NCBI GenBank assembly: GCA_022606135.1
Contig: JABYQN010000004.1
Location: 2,356,001-2,420,000, forward strand
From: Fomes fomentarius
Lineage: Eukaryota; Basidiomycota; Agaricomycetes; Polyporales; Polyporaceae
Reading direction: 5' to 3'
DNA: 64,000 nt
Shown: positions 10,971-23,565 of the stretch, piece after piece
How positions within the stretch are numbered: the stretch's first letter is position 1
Layout of the letters: each line of letters opens with the position of its first letter
Translations under genes and position numbers: made by a program
Notes under the pieces: model-generated
The model's input: only the letters and a program-made list of their open reading frames with translations
The model's database searches: none
What the model was told of the DNA's origin: nothing

Positions 10971-13552
10971 GTTAAAGTCCGTGGCCCTTAGAGCATTGAT
11001 TTCTAGTTCTTGTTCTGATTCTTGTTCCGACTCTTCTTCTTCTATATCTTCCAGGATCTCCCTATTCATCTTCCTAACCTGTCATGCCGTAGGTCGTTTT
11101 GTCCTCTTGACAGGTCTGCTAGGACAGTCCTTGGCTATATGTCCGGATTTGCGGCAGCGGAAGCAAAGACCTTTGTCTTGTAGGTCTTTTCGTTCTTTTT
11201 CGCTGAGTCGATTAACCCCAACTTCTGTGTCTTCCTTGACATTGACCGCTTTGACTGTTGCCTTAGATTTTGTAGTCCTTGCAGTTTTTGTTCTCCTTGT
11301 CCTCTGGTTTGACAGAATCTTCTCTGTGAGTTGGTAACTGTGGTCCAACTCTTTAGTCCTTGTCATCCATTCTGCTATGGTTGACGGTGCTGGGTATGAA
11401 AGAGCGATCTTCTTTAGCAGGTCATCTGGTGATGCCTGTCGATACAATGCCAATTGTGATACGGGGTCAAGGATGTTTCCTTTAAGAGCTAGGTCCATAA
11501 ACCTTGCATTGAACTTGTCAACTGACGCATAGTCTCAGAGTTGAATGGTGGTTAGGTTGACCATGGAATCATCCACCTCATCTATCAGGGCAAATGAATC
11601 TTGGAAATCTTTGACAAAGACATTACAAGGTTCTAGTCCTCTGGGAACGCCTGGCTGTATTTCCTCTTGTGCCCGCCGTATGGCTGTATCTTTCCAGAAG
11701 TTGATGTTTTCTCCTTCCATGAATGACAATGCCATTGCGACCTTAGTGTGGTCATCTGGAAAGTCATCTGGCCTTGCAGTGAAAAGGAGGAACAACTGAT
11801 TGAGAAAAGATCTCGTCTTTGTCCTATCTCCTTTGAATACTTCTGGGTCCTTGATTTTTCCCTTCCCTCTAGGAGGATTTTGTGGTGCAAGGGGGACTGC
11901 TGGTGGAACAGGAGGTTGACCACCTCCACCACCACCTCCTCCTCCCCCGCTGCCTCCACCTCCTCCACCTCCCCCACCTCCGCCCCCACCTCCTGGTGGT
12001 GGTGTAGGATTTGGTGTTCCTGGTGAGTTTGGTGGTTCTGGGGGTCCTGGTGGTCCTGAGGGTCCACCATTACCACCTCCTCCTGACAGAGGATTTGGTG
12101 GATTAGGTGGTGGTGTACTAGGTACTCCACTCCCTGATGGGAACGCATGCTGGAATGCAGCAGAAATGGATGTGCTTGAACTTGGTGGCCTGACATACGA
12201 CATTTCAAAAGAGGGCTTTGCATGTCGTCTGATAGGTTCCTCCGATGGTTCAGGATGAAATGGCTCTGTCTGTCGTGGAACAGGGTACTCTGGTGGTTCA
12301 CAATAGATACTGGTTCCTATTCCTGTTTCCGTTGCTTTTTCTGTTTCTGATTTCGACCCCTCTACACTCTGTGTCCGTGAGAGGTTTATTACTGTACTAG
12401 GTCCTGCTTCCGGTTCAATTGGGCTTAATTGAACGTTGGTGTGAACTCGAGGACTGGGCAGAGAACTAGATGGTATTCTTGGACTTGCTAAACTTCCTGC
12501 CGGCGCTGGCGTAGTTTCTACTCTTGGTCCCTTCTTGTATAATCGTTCGATTCTTGATTCCTGTGATGGCTTTGGTATTTCTGTACCTTCTGGTCTAGAG
12601 ATGGTTACCGGAATCTCTTTTGTGTTGTACCTTAGTGGGCAACGTTCGTGCATGCAGTTGCTCCACCGGCCATAAGATTCTCGATAGTGTATATCCCTGG
12701 TTTTGTTGTTGTCAAACAGATGATATAGACAATTACAACTGTATGGCTTCGCAGTCATACACGCTGTGTGCAATGTAGAAACTCTTGGTGTAACCTTCTT
12801 GCTCGACGGTTACTGTGAAGTTTTGCTATATCTTCGTGTAGATCAGGATCTATTAGGTTTGCTGGACTAATAACCCTAGATCTGAGGTACTTGTACTGTT
12901 GCTCGAGGAATTCCGCAAAGTTTCGGGTCTGTGGGATTGATCTGTAAACTTCTCTTGGGACTGTGTCCAAAATCTGGATAGTTTGTATGAGATATTGATA
13001 TGCTTTGTCGAAAGCTGGATGATAGTCTCGTGTAACGTCTTCCTTCCTTAATACTTCAAGATTATCCATTATAATCTGAAGTGCGTCAACTGCGTCCACT
13101 GGAACTTGCTGTTTCCTGTAGAATATCCCTGCAGTTGATGTCCTGTCTGGGTCTGTTTCTCTGTTGTCTGAATTGATTCCTCCTGATGATTCAGAAACTG
13201 TTCGTGCTTGTGGGAGTATATTCTGTACTACTCCAGTGAAGCTGCTTGTGGCCAGTGAACTCCTATATTCCTGCCACTCCTGTGTCCTCTGTAAGTCGTT
13301 TACAAGAGTATCTGGACTCAAGTGTGTGGATGAAACATCCTCTACAAGTGGGATTATCTGTGAGAGTTGTTTCCGTCCAGGATACGGAGTCGGTGGTCTT
13401 GTAACTGTGACTTCTGGGATGACTAGTCTTGGTAACGATGGTAGGGACTTCTCTTGTTTAAACCCTGGTATTGTTACGTTCTTTGGCCTTTGTAGAAGAG
13501 GATGGCTTATCCTGTTCTCTGCTGTCTTGCTTGTTCTTTTCTTTCTCAGCAT
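10970..13552 (-). pseudogene. Gypsy element 1 gag, disabled
   Basis: Starts near 13552 (MLRKKRTSK). A frameshift near 12765 is followed by a long Pro-rich region and a tract of 14 Gly, one Ser and 10 Gly at about 11925-12000. The capsid-like part (PEVFKGDRTKTRSFLNQ) follows, and a CCHC knuckle CFRCRKSGHIAKDC sits near 11150. In-frame TGA codons lie at 11535-11537 and 11082-11084. The frame ends at an acidic tail just before the protease region. Confidence 0.88.
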
Positions 13553-13628
13553 TCGAGTGAGAAAGAAGTTCCTTGTTCTTGTGGGTGGTCTGCACTTAGA
13601 AAAGTGGAGAAGTCAAGCTTTAGTCTAA

Positions 13629-14136
13629 TGTTACGCTCTCGCGTGACTATTAAACGTTCTACTTGAGTTGTAACCCTAGTTCCTTATGACCTTGATAGTC
13701 CGATCGATCCTTATACGAAGGAGACCTTGAAGTTAGTCTGAGAGAGCGAGTGATAACTTGCTAGAGTGTAGCCTGTGTTATTCGCGAAGAGACTAAAGCT
13801 TGGGGAGTTTGCTCTGAGACACCCTCCCCTTATATACATGTAATGAGACTGCGGAAATCTAGCAGTAAACTGCATATTAGTAAGTCTTTACTGCTGTGCA
13901 GTCCACCTGACTAACTGCACAGTTGCAACGACAGACTGCACAGTCGAGTTGACTAATCAGAAGGAGTGTGCACAGTCTAGCTGACTAAGTCCATAGTCCT
14001 GACTACTACTGGATGACCATACAGCAGAAGAATCCTATAGCATGAGAATCGTAAAAGTAAAAGTACAGTAAATCGAATACCATAATCCTAGTTGCATAGT
14101 TAACCACTAATACCGCATACTTATCAAATTGTAACA
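13629..14136 (-). repeat. 5' LTR of gypsy element 1 (508 bp)
   Basis: Direct repeat of 5451-5961, TG...CA ends. No clear tRNA-like primer site is seen next to its inner edge (13605-13628). Confidence 0.95.
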
Positions 14137-14600
14137 ATAACATCCTGTACACTTGTACTACTGTTGTCTGGATCTGCATCAATCGAGCTCGTGTCATTGC
14201 TCTGATCAAACCAGCTAGGGAAATACTGGCTGAATGGTTTCCAGACCACACCTGACGAATTCTGAATCATATTAGTGTCTGGCTTACACCCTCCGGCCAA
14301 TACGACCTTCCATTCATCATGCAGTGGCATCCTGCTACCATTCCGGCGCAATGCATCACTCCAGTCGCCACGGAGTGCGCATATACTTTGTTTGCCCATC
14401 TCAGGGGCAGACGTGTCCTCGCAATCCATCCCGCCAAGCGCGAGTTGCTGCACATTCGTGCGCACTGTTGATGGGCTGGATGCAGCGCTGTTACATGCCC
14501 GCACCCCTGTGTCTTTCCTGTACAACAAATTGTAACCTGCCGAGGAGGCAGAGTTGCCCCCTCGAGCAGCTCGAACGGCGGTACATAAGAGGCAGGTTCA
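14137..14600 (-). pseudogene. Inverted gag fragment related to gypsy element 2
   Basis: The minus-strand frame 14528-14124 aligns with residues about 115-220 of the gypsy 2 polyprotein (shared MPLHDEW/TPLHDEW, VVLAGG-KPDT, FPSWFD); DNA similarity continues to about 14600. It is head-to-head with gypsy 2 and abuts the right LTR of gypsy 1. Where gypsy 2 has its first TGA (15679), this relative has TGG (Trp), which suggests the gypsy 2 stop is a mutation. Confidence 0.8.
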
Positions 14601-14648
14601 CATACGGTAGGAACTGTTTACCTTGTTTATGATATTTTAGCGCCTTTC

Positions 14649-14967
14649 TATAAGGACGAGCGCTTTGACTACTATATCCGGACTGAAGAATAGCCGACGC
14701 CTCCGGCGTCGACACTACCGGTTCTCTTACGATACTTCAATTACTTTCTCTTCTCCTATTCTTACTCAGCTTGTCATGTGATTCCTTTAGCTTACTAGTA
14801 TATAAGACATGTACTCTACAGTGACTCTCTCTAGGTTCAGTTGAATCGAGACACTCTCCTACTCTCTTCTCGTTTGACTACCTCTCTCTTGTGTTACTCA
14901 ATGCTCCGACGCTCTCGCTTCAAGACTCAACGCCTAGAAGCCGCTTCAGATAGCCGAGGTTCTCACA
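14649..14967 (+). repeat. 5' LTR of gypsy element 2 (319 bp)
   Basis: Direct repeat of 23225-23565. It begins TATAAGG where the partner has TGTAAGG. It lacks a 22-bp tandem duplication present in the 3' LTR. Most substitutions between the two LTRs are transitions at CpG sites. Confidence 0.95.
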
Positions 14968-15063
14968 TTTTTTGAGTAGAATTTTTTTTCTCGTTTCTCT
15001 CTTACTGACGCAGTGGTCTGATCACCCGCGCGCTGTCAGTAGTTCATTTCCCTGACTTCGAGT

Positions 15064-17028
15064 ATGTCAACTACTTCGAATGATCAGGAGGGTGTACGGA
15101 CCTCTCCGGAGGTGGCCGTCGCCAACACGCATCACGACAGGAGTCGTGAGCATGACAGCTTTGAAGGCACAGGTGAGTTGCCTCATGCACATTTCATTCC
15201 CTCTCCCGAGTCACAGCCGACGCGAAGCCATCCCGGGTCCGCCTTGTACGCCTCATCTGACATCGCGCTCAGCGTGAAGTGGGGCCTGGCGGATTACAAA
15301 TGGATAGCGGAGGAGCGTGCGGGAGGGCGGGTCACTCGTACGGCCGTTCAAGCTGCTCGAGGAGGAGAATCCGCCTCCTTGGCAGGTCATGGTTCGTTGT
15401 ACGGGGAAGGAGTAGGGATGCGCGCACATCAAGGTGCTGCATCCGGGCCATCGACAGCGCGCGCGGAAGTGCAGCGGCTGGCGCTCGACGGGACAGATCG
15501 CGGGGTTGCGACCGCCCTCGAGACGGGCGAAAAAGAAACTGGTGCACTCCATGGCAATAGGAGTGACACATCGCGCCGGAATGGCAGCGGGACGCCGCTG
15601 CACGATGAATGGAGCGTTGTATTGGCTGGAGGGCATAAGCCGGACACTGATATGCTCCATCCTTCATCAGGCGTGGTATGACAGTCGAACAGCCAGTTCT
15701 TTCCCAGCTGGTTTGATTTGAGCCAAGACAAGGACCCAGTGGGGTTAGCTCCGGGAAAGGAGGGTCAGGAATTGTCATACATAATAGATAATGTACCTAT
15801 CCTGCCTACCATAGAATGTTCAGAAATCTCGCTCGTTGACGAGTTCTGGTCTGAATTAAGTAATTCATATCTCAAATACTTGCGGGAGTTGCAGACAAAT
15901 GAAACCACCCTGATGAGACCAACACCCAGACTGCCTGCAATCAGGGCAGCGGCTGTTTTAGTTGAGATCTGCAAAGTCACAGACGAAGAGGATTTCATAA
16001 AAGGAAAGTCTACTACAAATGTAGATAAAGGAAAGGAGGTGCCACGGACGGATGCCCAGCATGAATTCTTGCAGCGCTTCGCAAGTGAACAGCCGAATAG
16101 TTCATCACCACCACAGAAGACTGTGCGAACGAAGCTGGCGGGGCGTGAACTGGATAAGACTCCAGGCGAGGGCTCACGACAGGCCCATAGTAAATCTAAA
16201 GTAAATTCATATCAACGTGAGGACTCGCAGGTGCCAGATGGCGGATGGTTCCGCACAACTACCGCAGCCACGGGGGGACGCAAGCCACCCAGTCTGTCCA
16301 GATCAAGCTCATCGTCTGACAGCTCGGATTCAAGTTCGGATTCTGGCTCCGATACGGGTTCTTCGAGTGATGATGGTAGGGATGCCTCTAGTAGTTCGAA
16401 TACCTCGAAACGCTGTAGGAACAAACAGAAGAGCGACCGAAAGAGGCAGAGAAAGGCCCTTTCAGGTGTTAAAATCAAGCCTCCATTCGTATGGAACGGG
16501 ACTCCTAATCTTGACCTGTTCGATCAATGGACATATGAGGTAGATACTTGGGGCGAACTTAATGGGCTTGAGGATCGCCTTATTTTGAAATTAGTAGTCC
16601 AATTTCTGTCGGATAAAGCCAGTCAGTTCTTCATGAGACATGTAGCGACACGACAGAAGGACTGGACAGTGAAAGCATTGTATGCGGCACTATTTGATTA
16701 TTGCTTTCCTATCGGCTACAAGGCGCGTCTCAGGCGTCGGCTGGAAAATGCTACTCAAGGACGGACGCGTGTGCGCGATTTTGTGCGCGAAATTCAGCAG
16801 TTGGCAGTCCGATTTCCGGACGTTACCAATCTTCAGCTGGTACAGATTTTCTGGAAAGGGGTGCATCAGTATGTTCGTCTGCATCTAATTGAAAAAGGGT
16901 TTAATCCAGAAAAAACTCCGCTGGATCGTCTTGTGAAACATGCAATTCATCGGGAGGAGGCCTACGAACAAGCGCAGCGTGAGGAGCGGGAGTTCCAAGG
17001 CCAAGTCCCAGGCCGTACATGGGGATGA
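15064..17028 (+). pseudogene. Gypsy element 2 gag region
   Basis: Reads from ATG 15064 in the same frame as the later pol, broken by TGA at 15679-15681 and closed by TGA at 17026-17028. After an N-terminal region of unknown role comes a Ser/Asp-rich linker (about 16300-16410), then a capsid-like domain (FDQWTYEVDTW, FLSDKASQFF, RRRLENATQGRTRVRDFV). No frameshift is present. The zinc knuckle lies beyond the second TGA. Confidence 0.9.
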
Positions 17029-20000
17029 TTTGCAAGTCGCACTGGGGGACCCGAACCCTGGAAACCTAAGATGGATAATGGGGAAAAGCGATCTCAAAAG
17101 TCATACTATAGGGCGAAAGCCGGTGAATCTACGGCGTCGAATGCACCAAGTAAGCAGCAGGGGAACGATAATTCAAAGTCTAAAGACCGCATGAATTCGA
17201 CTCCTAGGCAGGAGCGACGGAATAAACTGTTGCCAGAAGAGATAGAGCAGTTAAGGGCGGAAGGTCGCTGCTTTACCTGTAAAGAAACTGGTCATGAAAG
17301 CAGAAACTGCCGATCGCGTAAAACAGCAAAGGCACCTACAATGAATGCTAGTTCTATTCGCTTCGCTCATATAGAAAAGTTAGCAGAACAAGCTAGAAAA
17401 GCTGATGAAGCTGGCATTAGGGTGTCATCAGTGCGGTTCAGGATGAACGAGTTGGACGGATTGCAGGACCTTGACATCAACGAGTCCTGGATACTTGCTC
17501 AGGACAATGAATGGGCCAACTTGTTACACGAAATGTTCTGTGACTATCACGATGCTCAATTAGCGATTGATGCAGGAATTGCGCCAGCAGATAGATTTGT
17601 GGTACGAACTTATGACAGCCACTTCAAAGTGCAGGATCACCTGGCTCCTGTGAACGCACCGTCTGAATATATTGTCACGACGGCGCAACTAATGGACAAA
17701 AAGTGGAATGTGTCAGATATCATACAACATGAATGGGATGACTGGATTACGTGCTCGTTGAGGGACGATGCAAACACTGGGTTTCCAGTACAAGGAGTTT
17801 CGGATGCGACTCACCCAGCGTTGTATTGGCTTCGAGCGCACGTGAAAGCGCACATAGGGACCCAATATGCAGACTTCTCTGCGAAAGAGCAGTTAGTTGA
17901 GGTTCAGATGCACCCAGAAGGGTATGAGGTCATGTCGCCGTTAATATATAAGTCTGGCTTTGTATTGCTTCATGAGGACGTTCGAAGCCAGTCATTTGAT
18001 CCTCGAACGCTCACTCAGCGGCTTCTGGACGAATATACCATGGAAGAACTCACAAATCGTCTGGATGTGACCCAACGCAGGAAGCAGCGTCGCCAAGATC
18101 TGATGTTAGGAGCTGCAAAATATAAACAGACGAAATCACAGCATGGAACGTCTGGAAACGGATCGAATCATCAGCAGGATCGGGCAAAGCCCACGGTATT
18201 GAATGCAGTTGAGCGTAATGCGATGAAACCCAAAGATTTCACTTGCTCTGTGCCCATGCCTATTGTGGTGGCGGCTCGGGTTAACAGACACACAGTAAGG
18301 GCGTTATTAGACACGGGCTTGATGGCTGATTTCCTGTCAACAACAATAGCGGATCAGCTGGGTCTGACTTTGGAAATTCTAGAGAAACCATTACCTGTTC
18401 AGTTAGCAGTGCATGGCTCACGGTCGAAGATCAACTGTTGTACTACAGTCGATTTTGCCTACCAAAATATTGCCTGTAAACGGAGATTCAATGTGGTCAA
18501 TCTGGATGACTATGACATGATCCTCGGCACACCTTTTCTGTTCCAGCATCAGGTCGCTATAGCCCTGAATCCGGTCCGGGTGTCTATTGGTTCGTTAGAA
18601 CCTGTTCCAATCAAGGGGGAGGACACGGCAGTCATAGCTTCAGCAGCTGCGGACCTGTTAGCAGATGAATTGGGACGGCTAAGGGAAGAACTGCGATGTG
18701 ATGCGCAGGATCTTTGTCAGGACGGTGCCCGGGCGGAGCTACCGCCTTTACGAGACGTCAATCATACAATACCATTGATTGATGAAAGTAAAGTGTATGG
18801 GTGGCATCCATCCAAATGTCCGGACGCATTGAAACCTCTGTGGCATGAAAAGAAAGCAGCGTACCTTGAATCAGGACGTTGGCAGATGGCTTCCGGGGTG
18901 AACACATCACCAATGCTGATGATTCCTAAACCGGCTCAAGAGGACGGGGTTCTGCGATTGCGCACAGTCGTAGACAAGCGTCAGCAGAACGCCAACACAC
19001 ACAAGTTAGCAGCGCCTTTACCAGATATCGAGGGCATTCTGCGAAATGTAGTGAAGCATAAGTACTGCAGTATAATAGACAGAAAAGATGCATATGAGCA
19101 GATCAGGGTGATACCTGAACACGTACCTAGGACACTGTTTACAACACCAGACAGTACTATGGTTAGCCAGGTCCTGCAACAAGGAGATGTCAATGGACCG
19201 GCGACTTACCAAGCTGTGATGAATCATATTTTTGCGCCATATATCGGGGTTTTCATGGACGTGTACCTCGACGACATTGTCATATATTCGGACTCGGTTG
19301 AGGACCACATGAAACACGTACGGATGGTGTTTGATGTGCTGCGTCAGGAAAAGTTCTATCTGGGTGCAGATAAGATGAATTTTTTTGCAGACCAGCTCAA
19401 AATTCTAGGGCATGTAATCGATCAGCATGGAATAGCAATGGATCCGCATAAAGTGGTTAGCGTGGCCAACTGGAAGGTACCCACTAATAAAAGTCTGTTG
19501 GGGATCTTCCTAGGGGCTGTGGGTTACTTAGCTCCTGACTGTAAGGGAATTCGAGTTCCAATGAGTGTCCTGTCAACTCTCACGAGTGCCTCACGCCCCT
19601 GGAGATGGACGGACACACATCAGAGGGCGTTTGAACAAGTGAAATCAATTGTCCATGAATGGCGTGACAATCGTCGTACCGCTCTCAACTACTCAGGAGA
19701 CGCACCTATGATAAATCTAGTCACAGATGCATCATTAACTGGGGCGAGTGGTTATATCAGTCAAGGGAATGATATCCAGACAGCGAAGATAATTACATTT
19801 TGGTCTGGGAAATTCAATTCTGCGCAACAGAATTATCCTGTACATGAACGAGAACTGTTAGCTATTATTGAATCCCTGAAACGATTTCGACCTCTGCTGT
19901 ATGGGGCGAAATTCCGCATTTGCACTGATCACAAGGCTCTCGAGGTCATAATGACACAAAAACACTTGTCTCCAAGGCAACACCGCTGGATGGACATCTT

Positions 20001-23000
20001 GAATGAATTTGATTTTGCTATACATTACATTCCGGGTGCTACGAATGTACTCGCAGATGCCCTGTCTCGCATATACAGTGATGAGCCTAGCGGAATTGAA
20101 AGGGCAGTGTCAGAACAGGTGGAGGATGACGGGCCAGGATTACCTGTTGTGACTAAGGCTCTGGATGTGCTGCGGCCTGTATACACGGGTGCTGCGGCGA
20201 TAGTGAGTTTTAACCCACGACGGTCATCTAGAATAGCAGCAAATCCAAAGCCGGCCGGTACTTACCGAGCTATGCACAATGATGATCCTATACTGTCTGA
20301 GGATCACATTGAAGGGACACCAGACGAGGCTGATGACACAGCTGATGATCCTATTGATGCAGAATATGAAGCAGTATTACACGAGGTGGACGACTCAGAT
20401 GACTCCAAATACCCTGCGAATGCAGAATTGTCTGAGGGCACCACCGGTGATGAGGATGTGAGGAAGGAAAACTCACAAAGCATTGTGTCTACAGCAAGTG
20501 AGCTAGGGATGAGTATTCCAGCCATGTTGCGGGGCAGATATCAGGAGGACGTCTACTTTTGAAAAGTCGTTAATAATATCGCGGGATCACCGCATTTTAC
20601 TTATTTGGATGGTCTGCTGTATAAGATCCAGGAGGGGATGCACCTTCTGTGTATTCCAGACATCTATGTTGGTACCAGAAGGCTCCGTGAGGTACTCCTG
20701 CGTCACGCTCATTCAATCCTGGCGCATCTAGGATTCAGAAAGACATTAGATTATCTTCGGACTGAAGTCTGGTGGCCAGAAATGGTAGCAGATGCGAAAG
20801 CTTACTGTGGGACTTGCAGTGTCTGTGCCACAACGAAAGCGGTTAATGCGAAGCCATTAGGTTTGTTGGAACTGCTGCCAGTGCCTCGGAGACCATGGCA
20901 GTACATTGCGATTGACTTTGTGGGTCCACTGCCAGGATCTGTAAATAGACATGGTGAATTCGACATGATTTGCATGATCATCGACCAGTTAACTTCAATG
21001 GTCCAATTGATTCCGACTCGACAGACTTATGGAGCAATCCAAATTGCAGAATTGGTCTTTGAGCATGTGTATAAATTGCATGGGCTACCAGAGCGAATCA
21101 TAAGTGACCGTGATTCGCTGTTTACAAGTACTTTCTGGCAGCATTTACACAAACTCCTGGGCACGGAATTATGGTTGTCATCATCATATCATCCTCAGAC
21201 GGATGGCGCAACAGAACGTGCAAACCGTACAATGACGCAGATGCTGCATCAGTGTGTGCGACCCGATCAGAAAGACTGGGTCTTGTGCTTACCTGCGGTG
21301 GAACTTGCGGTGAACACAGCTCAGTCTGAAACAACAGGGTTCTCACCATTCTACCTGAATTATGGCCAAATGCCGCGATCTCTGGTTTGGTCAGGTGAAA
21401 CTAAATATCCGGGAGTGAATAAGTTTGCTCAGCGAATGAAGGACGCTATTATGACGGCACACGATGCGATTATCACTGCTAGAACCAGTCAGACTGTTCA
21501 AGCAAATAAGCACCGCCGTGTCTCTACCTTTAAAAAGGACGACCTGGTTTATCTGTCGACTAAGAATTTGAACCTACCAAAAGGCCGGGCTAGAAAGTTA
21601 GTGCCCAAATATCTGGGTCCTTTTCGAATCTTGAAGGTAATCGCTGAGGGCGTGACATACCAGTTAGATTTGTCAGATGAATTGCATGCGTGGGGCATCC
21701 ATAACGCTTTCCATGCATCGCTTCTTCGTCCGCACTTTGCGAGCGACAATCGCCGGTTCCCTGGATGTCAATTTCATCAGCTTCCGGGATTTGGTGAACA
21801 GCCAAGGGAATGGGCTGTTGATCAAATCTTGTCACACATTGGGAAAGGGAATACAGCTGAATTTGAAGTGCAATGGTCGACCGGGGACATTACCTGGGTC
21901 CCATATAATGATATAAAACATGTACAGGCTCTAAGTGAGTATTACGATGCATTGGGCGTGTCAAATATCCGAGAAGTCAAAACATCAGATGGTCAATCTA
22001 CTGAGGCGAGTGGCCAGCACTCAGGGGAGTCCGACCACCGCGCAGACCCGATCGAAACGCCTGTGCAATTAGGCGCGGTCTCACTCCTTCCAAAGACACG
22101 GGATACAGGCTTGAATAGTCAGCATTGGAGCAAACAGCCCCATAGGGGACATACCTGCAAGGATATAAGGTTGATGGGTGAACCACGGGGCTCCCAGTCC
22201 AAATCTCTCCTCCCTTCTCACAACTCGTCTCACTCTCTCGCTGCAATGTCTGTGGTTCCAAATCACTACAATGCCGACGACTACGCGGGGTGGGAGCGCT
22301 ATGCTGCAGCGCTCCAGATGTGGATTGCGCAGCGAGGGCCGCACCCGGGCAACCCTCCGCCAGGCTACCGCAAGGTATTCAAATTACGCCAGCGGTACGC
22401 TCCCTGTCCGGAGGACTTCCCTGTACCGCAGCTGGGCATTGAGCAAGCCGCTCCTGCTCCTCCGGTCCCTGGCAACATTCCGGGTGTGACCATGACTGAG
22501 GGCGCGTTTAGTACACTGCTCACATACAACGCAGCGCTACAGTCACAGCTGGGCGCAATCTCCGCTGCGCAGGCGAACACCTTCCATTACTTCGGTCAAG
22601 GCGGTAGCTGCCGCCAACCGGGAAGTTATGCGCACGGTACGCGCGGCGGCTGGCGTGGATCGGACCAAGGCGGTCGCAGTCGTCAGCCAGGAAGGGGTGC
22701 GCACGGTGCGCACGGTGGCCGTGGTGGCTGGCGTGGATCCGGTCGAGGCGGATGCCATGGAGGCCGTTTGCTGCCTCTGGTCGATCGAGTTGGCGGGCGC
22801 AACTCTTCGTTTGCAGGCCACGGCAACAAAAAGCCACATAAGCGCGGCAAGCGGGGCGGGCGTGGTAGGCGCAGTGGCCAGGAGTTCGCTCCGCAGCCAG
22901 AAGGGCACAGCGAACAGCCCGTGGGTGAGCAGGACAAATTGACCTGTTATGAAGATTTCATCAATGCGCTAATCACTGCCCTTACGTCTATAGAAAGTGA

Positions 23001-23145
23001 TCAGCATTATGCGGCAGATGATCAGTACGAACCTGAGCCTGACGTGGGCGCAGAAGGTTCAGACTACAACATACGCAACTATGAGGACGAACCCGCGGTA
23101 CTGTTTGGCGATGCCGAAGACTTTCCGCAGCAAGAGTGGATCTAA
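17029..23145 (+). pseudogene. Gypsy element 2 pol, one frame with a TGA between RNase H and integrase
   Basis: ATG at 17071, but the frame is open back to 17029. Zinc knuckle CFTCKETGHESRNC at about 17270; protease ALLDTGLMADF at about 18300; RT with VYLDDIVIYSD at about 19260; RNase H with LVTDASLTGASGY at about 19720. TGA at 20560-20562. The integrase follows in the same frame: H-H-C-C finger (20700-20830), core with IDFVGPLPG, SDRDSLF and HPQTDGATERANRT. Then comes a chromodomain-like segment (WAVDQILSH, FEVQWSTGDITWVPYND; about 21810-21930). After 22246 comes an unusual 300-residue tail with RGG/GRG repeats, ending in an acidic stretch. Confidence 0.93.
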
Positions 23146-23224
23146 AAAAATGGTTCTCCGTCCGGAAGACCAGTGATCTAGCTTGGTAGAGTAGGACTCG
23201 TCTGTACGAGCCCTGGAGGGCGGG

Positions 23225-23565
23225 TGTAAGGACGAGCGCTTCGACTACTATATCCGGACTGAAGAATAGCCGACGCCTCCGGCGTCGACACTACCGATTC
23301 TCTTACGATACTTCAATTACTTTCTCTTCTCCTATTCTTACTCAGCTTGACTCCTAATCTCACTCAGCTTGTCATGTGATTCCTTTAGCTTACTAGTATA
23401 TAAGACATGTACTCTACAGTGACTCTCTCTAGGTTCAGTTGAATCGAGACACTCTCCTACTCTCTTCTCGTTTGACTACCTCTCTCTCGTGTTACTCGAC
23501 GCTCCAACGCTCTCGCTTCAAGACTCAACGCCTAGAAGCCGCTTCGGATAGCCGAGGTTCTCACA
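23225..23565 (+). repeat. 3' LTR of gypsy element 2 (341 bp)
   Basis: Pairs with 14649-14967. It contains an extra 22-bp tandem copy around cttactcagcttgactcc and has TG...CA ends. Confidence 0.95.

Larger units (their letters stand above)
5451..14136 (-). mobile_element. Ty3/gypsy element 1 (chromovirus type), minus strand
   Basis: Bounded by direct LTRs 5451-5961 and 13629-14136, both TGTTAC...GTAACA. Read on the minus strand the order is gag with Gly tract and CCHC knuckle, aspartic protease (LIDTGAD), reverse transcriptase (YMDD), RNase H, integrase, chromodomain, then an extra intact ORF. A polypurine tract (AAAGGGGGAGC) abuts the 3' LTR at about 5965-5980. The coding region holds eight in-frame TGA codons and at least three frameshifts, so it is not autonomous. 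No target duplication: the left flank is aatgc and the right flank ataac. Confidence 0.95.
14649..23565 (+). mobile_element. Ty3/gypsy element 2, complete with target duplication
   Basis: LTRs at 14649-14967 and 23225-23565; the 5-bp target duplication ctttc lies at 14644-14648 and 23566-23570. A polypurine tract (ggagggcggg) abuts the 3' LTR. Internal order is gag, CCHC, protease, RT, RNase H, integrase, chromodomain-like, RGG-rich tail, all in a single reading frame interrupted only by three TGA codons. Confidence 0.96.

Noticed and set aside
11925..12000. Poly-Gly tract as a sign of a structural host gene
   Set aside because: It lies inside gypsy 1 gag between Pro-rich and capsid-like parts.
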